A model generated the notes under the pieces. That model did no database searches. It saw only the letters and a list, made by a program, of their open reading frames with translations, and was not told the DNA's origin. Below are positions 62,144-64,000 of a DNA stretch of 64,000 nucleotides, in pieces (position 1 is the stretch's first letter; each line of letters starts with the position of its first letter). Origin of the DNA: Chaetoceros tenuissimus (lineage: Eukaryota; Bacillariophyta; Thalassiosirophyceae; Chaetocerotales; Chaetocerotaceae); the NCBI GenBank assembly GCA_021927905.1, contig BLLK01000074.1, forward strand, positions 558,001 through 622,000, read 5' to 3'. The position numbers and the translations under genes are program-made.

Positions 62144-64000
62144 ATGGAAAATCAAAATGAAATATCAGAAGACGAATACGAATTCGTATATTCATCCGAA
62201 GAAGAAGAAGACGACGAAAAAACACATGCAGATATCAAGTCCACCAGTGATGGGATTGGACTGACAAAATTGAATGCTGAAATCACAACGACAGGAATTC
62301 AAATGATTGCCGCTCAAGATTTGTTTCCAATCATGCTGCAAAAACTTCAGGATGTGAGTGAAGTCCTCGGTTTGAATATATCACTCGTCTATCCCCTTTT
62401 ACAAATGTACAGATGGAACAAGGAACTTTTATTGCTTTCATTCATGGAAGATCCTGAAGCTGTCACGAAAAAAGTTGGAGTGTATCATAGAAATCAAGAT
62501 ACTGGGAAACGAAAGCTAAGTGAAGGCTCTTTGACGTGTCCGATTTGTTTTGATATTTTCAATTCGGAGGAAATGATTGCTATGCCTTGTTCGCATTCCT
62601 TTTGTAAAGATTGCTGGAGAGGTTATTTAACGTCTAAAATTGGTGATGGGCCAAGTTGTACTGGAAGTTCATGTCCAGCTGTAGGTTGTCATGAACTCGT
62701 GACGGAGGTAGAAGTGCAATCTGCCGTGCCTGATTTATTAGAAAAGTATAGATCGTATCAATTGCGGAATTTTGTGGACATGGATAGATGCTCGCGATGG
62801 TGTGTTGGTACGGACTGTGAGCAGATTGCTGTCGTACAGAATCATGCGGATATAGATGAAAAACTCGTAGCGATTTGCGAACCGTGTGATATTTCCTTTT
62901 GTATGAAATGTGGTGAGGAGCCACATGCGCCAATCAATTGTTGTGCTTTGCAAGATTGGAATGCTTTGTGTAAATCAGAGTCGGCAAATGTTCAATGGAT
63001 TATTTCGAAAACCAAGCCTTGTCCCAAATGTGGTTCTAGAATTGAAAAGAATCAGGGATGCAATCACATGAGATGTTTGAAATGTCAACATGGATTTTGC
63101 TGGGTCTGTAAGTATTCTTTTTCGGAAATTATAATGATGACTTTTGTAGTGTAAATTACTTGCTAAAAACTTGTTTCGTTATTACACCTCTAGGCGGCGA
63201 GGAAGTCGAGCATAGTGCCATTTTCCAACATTCTTGCAATAAGTTCCGAGACGATGGGGAGTCAAAGTCACAGAGCAAGAGAGATGCTGATAGATATGTT
63301 CATTGCTACGTTCGTTTTGAAGCGCATGGTAACGCACAGAACTTTGCGAAAGATAATGTGAAGAGAGATGAGAAGAGATTGAAAGATCTTGAGAAAGGGA
63401 TATGGAAGAAAAGGGCAAATGATGAGAAGGATCGTTTAGAAACTATACTTTCTGCAAATAAGGAGTTGATTGAGTGTCGTAGAATGCTCAAATTCACCTA
63501 TCCGTTTCGCTACTTTCTAAAGGTAAAGGCTAAAGATTCAGATGGCCATACAGTAGAAGATCCAAACTCTGTGCCGCGTGAGAAACTGGAAGAAATTCGT
63601 AAAAGTACAAAGATGCAACCATCGGGTATGTACGGTAGTCATAGGAAAGACTGGCATAAAACATCTCACTTTGGCGCTCGGAAGCTTGTAATTGATACAA
63701 TGTAAGTAGAAGCGTTATGTTCATTGTTGTAGAAACGACAGCTAAATATCCTCATCCAAATAGATCCGAGCTACTGTTGAATCAGAGACCTGACGCAACC
63801 CCTCAGTTGATTGGCAGATTAGCATATGCAGTATTTGAACTCGAGGCAGATCTCTATAAAACAGCGTCGTCTTTGGAAGAGTACGAGAATTATGACACAT
63901 TCAAAACTCGTCTTCAAGAATCAGGCAAACGATTACTCCATAATCTTGAAGAGAGAAATCAAGATAATCTCTGTTCCGAATTAGACAAAGAATGGATTCA
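62144..64000 (+). CDS. Ariadne-type RBR E3 ubiquitin ligase, partial (3' end outside)
   Basis: Exons 62144-63107, 63194-63701 and 63764 to beyond 64000, about 569 residues visible. An acidic start (MENQNEISEDEYEFVYSSEE) is typical of Ariadne. RING1: CPICFD...MPCSHSFCKDCWRGYL...CPAVGC. IBR: a Cys cluster WCVGTDCEQIAV, ICEPCDISFCMKCGEEPHAP. RING2: KTKPCPKCGSRIEKNQGCNH with MRCLKCQHGFCWVCGEE, where the Cys in the GCNHM segment is the catalytic thioester residue of RBR ligases. The first intron falls inside WVCGE, exactly before the final ligand. A helical Ariadne domain follows (CYVRFEAHGNAQNFAKD; LLLNQRPDATPQLIGRLAYA). It accepts ubiquitin from E2 on the RING2 Cys and passes it to substrate. 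The C-terminus runs off the window. Confidence 0.92.

Overview
The window looks like nuclear DNA of a photosynthetic stramenopile, most likely a centric diatom. The evidence is as follows. Genes are intron-poor, with short GT-AG introns of about 60-210 bp. Several N-termini carry a signal peptide followed by a diatom plastid-targeting motif of the ASAFAP kind (ASAFTS, AEAFQS, SMAFTS, SHAFVT, LEAFQP). Metabolism is typical of an alga. There is a BspA-like LRR family and a 7TM receptor-like family of the kind expanded in diatoms. No genus can be proved from sequence alone; a Chaetoceros-like diatom is my guess.

Layout. 0.4-13.8 kb is a dense housekeeping block: L-asparaginase, plastid FabG, a plastid cis-prenyltransferase, a secreted unknown, a plastid helical unknown, a membrane-anchored plastid FKBP isomerase, a CAF16-type ABC ATPase, a coiled-coil protein and a membrane 2OG-Fe(II) dioxygenase. 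13.9-18.5 kb holds two complementary halves of one 7TM receptor-like gene on the minus strand. A five-exon plus-strand gene of unknown function (Tudor-like start, Cys-rich middle, possible GIY-YIG-like end) sits exactly between the halves. 19-30 kb holds a secreted beta-helix protein, a large charged protein, a dead 7TM copy, a BspA-LRR protein, a free-standing flavodoxin-like protein, a mitochondrial carrier and a two-domain glycosyltransferase. 30.4-31.2 kb is a decayed Ycf45/SpoIIIAA-type AAA ATPase. 31.3-38.5 kb is a locus of three MYND-finger genes, two of them in a segmental duplication, with an MSP-domain gene between them.

38.7-41.1 kb encodes a complete [FeFe]-hydrogenase: all three H-cluster motifs, a full set of accessory iron-sulfur sites (Clostridium-like M3 layout) and a C-terminal NTF2-like extension. 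A secretory/plastid thioredoxin and an ABC1/UbiB-family plastid kinase follow. 45.4-51.3 kb is a repeat island: a non-coding LTR-type element with identical 212 bp terminal repeats, an extra ~380 bp direct repeat on both sides of the left terminal repeat, and an interior built of nested tandem repeats, including a 266 bp unit with dimeric higher-order structure.

51.6-64 kb carries another dead 7TM copy, a hairpin-rich gene-poor stretch, a macro-domain ADP-ribose protein, a broken beta-propeller-like secreted gene, a SET methyltransferase, a type II membrane protein whose 3' end is tandemly duplicated, a frameshifted second BspA-LRR gene, and the start of an Ariadne-type RBR ubiquitin ligase that runs off the window. 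No operon logic is expected. The most informative parts are the hydrogenase, the split receptor with its inserted gene, and the repeat island. Exon boundaries were placed by hand from GT-AG sites, reading frame and family continuity.
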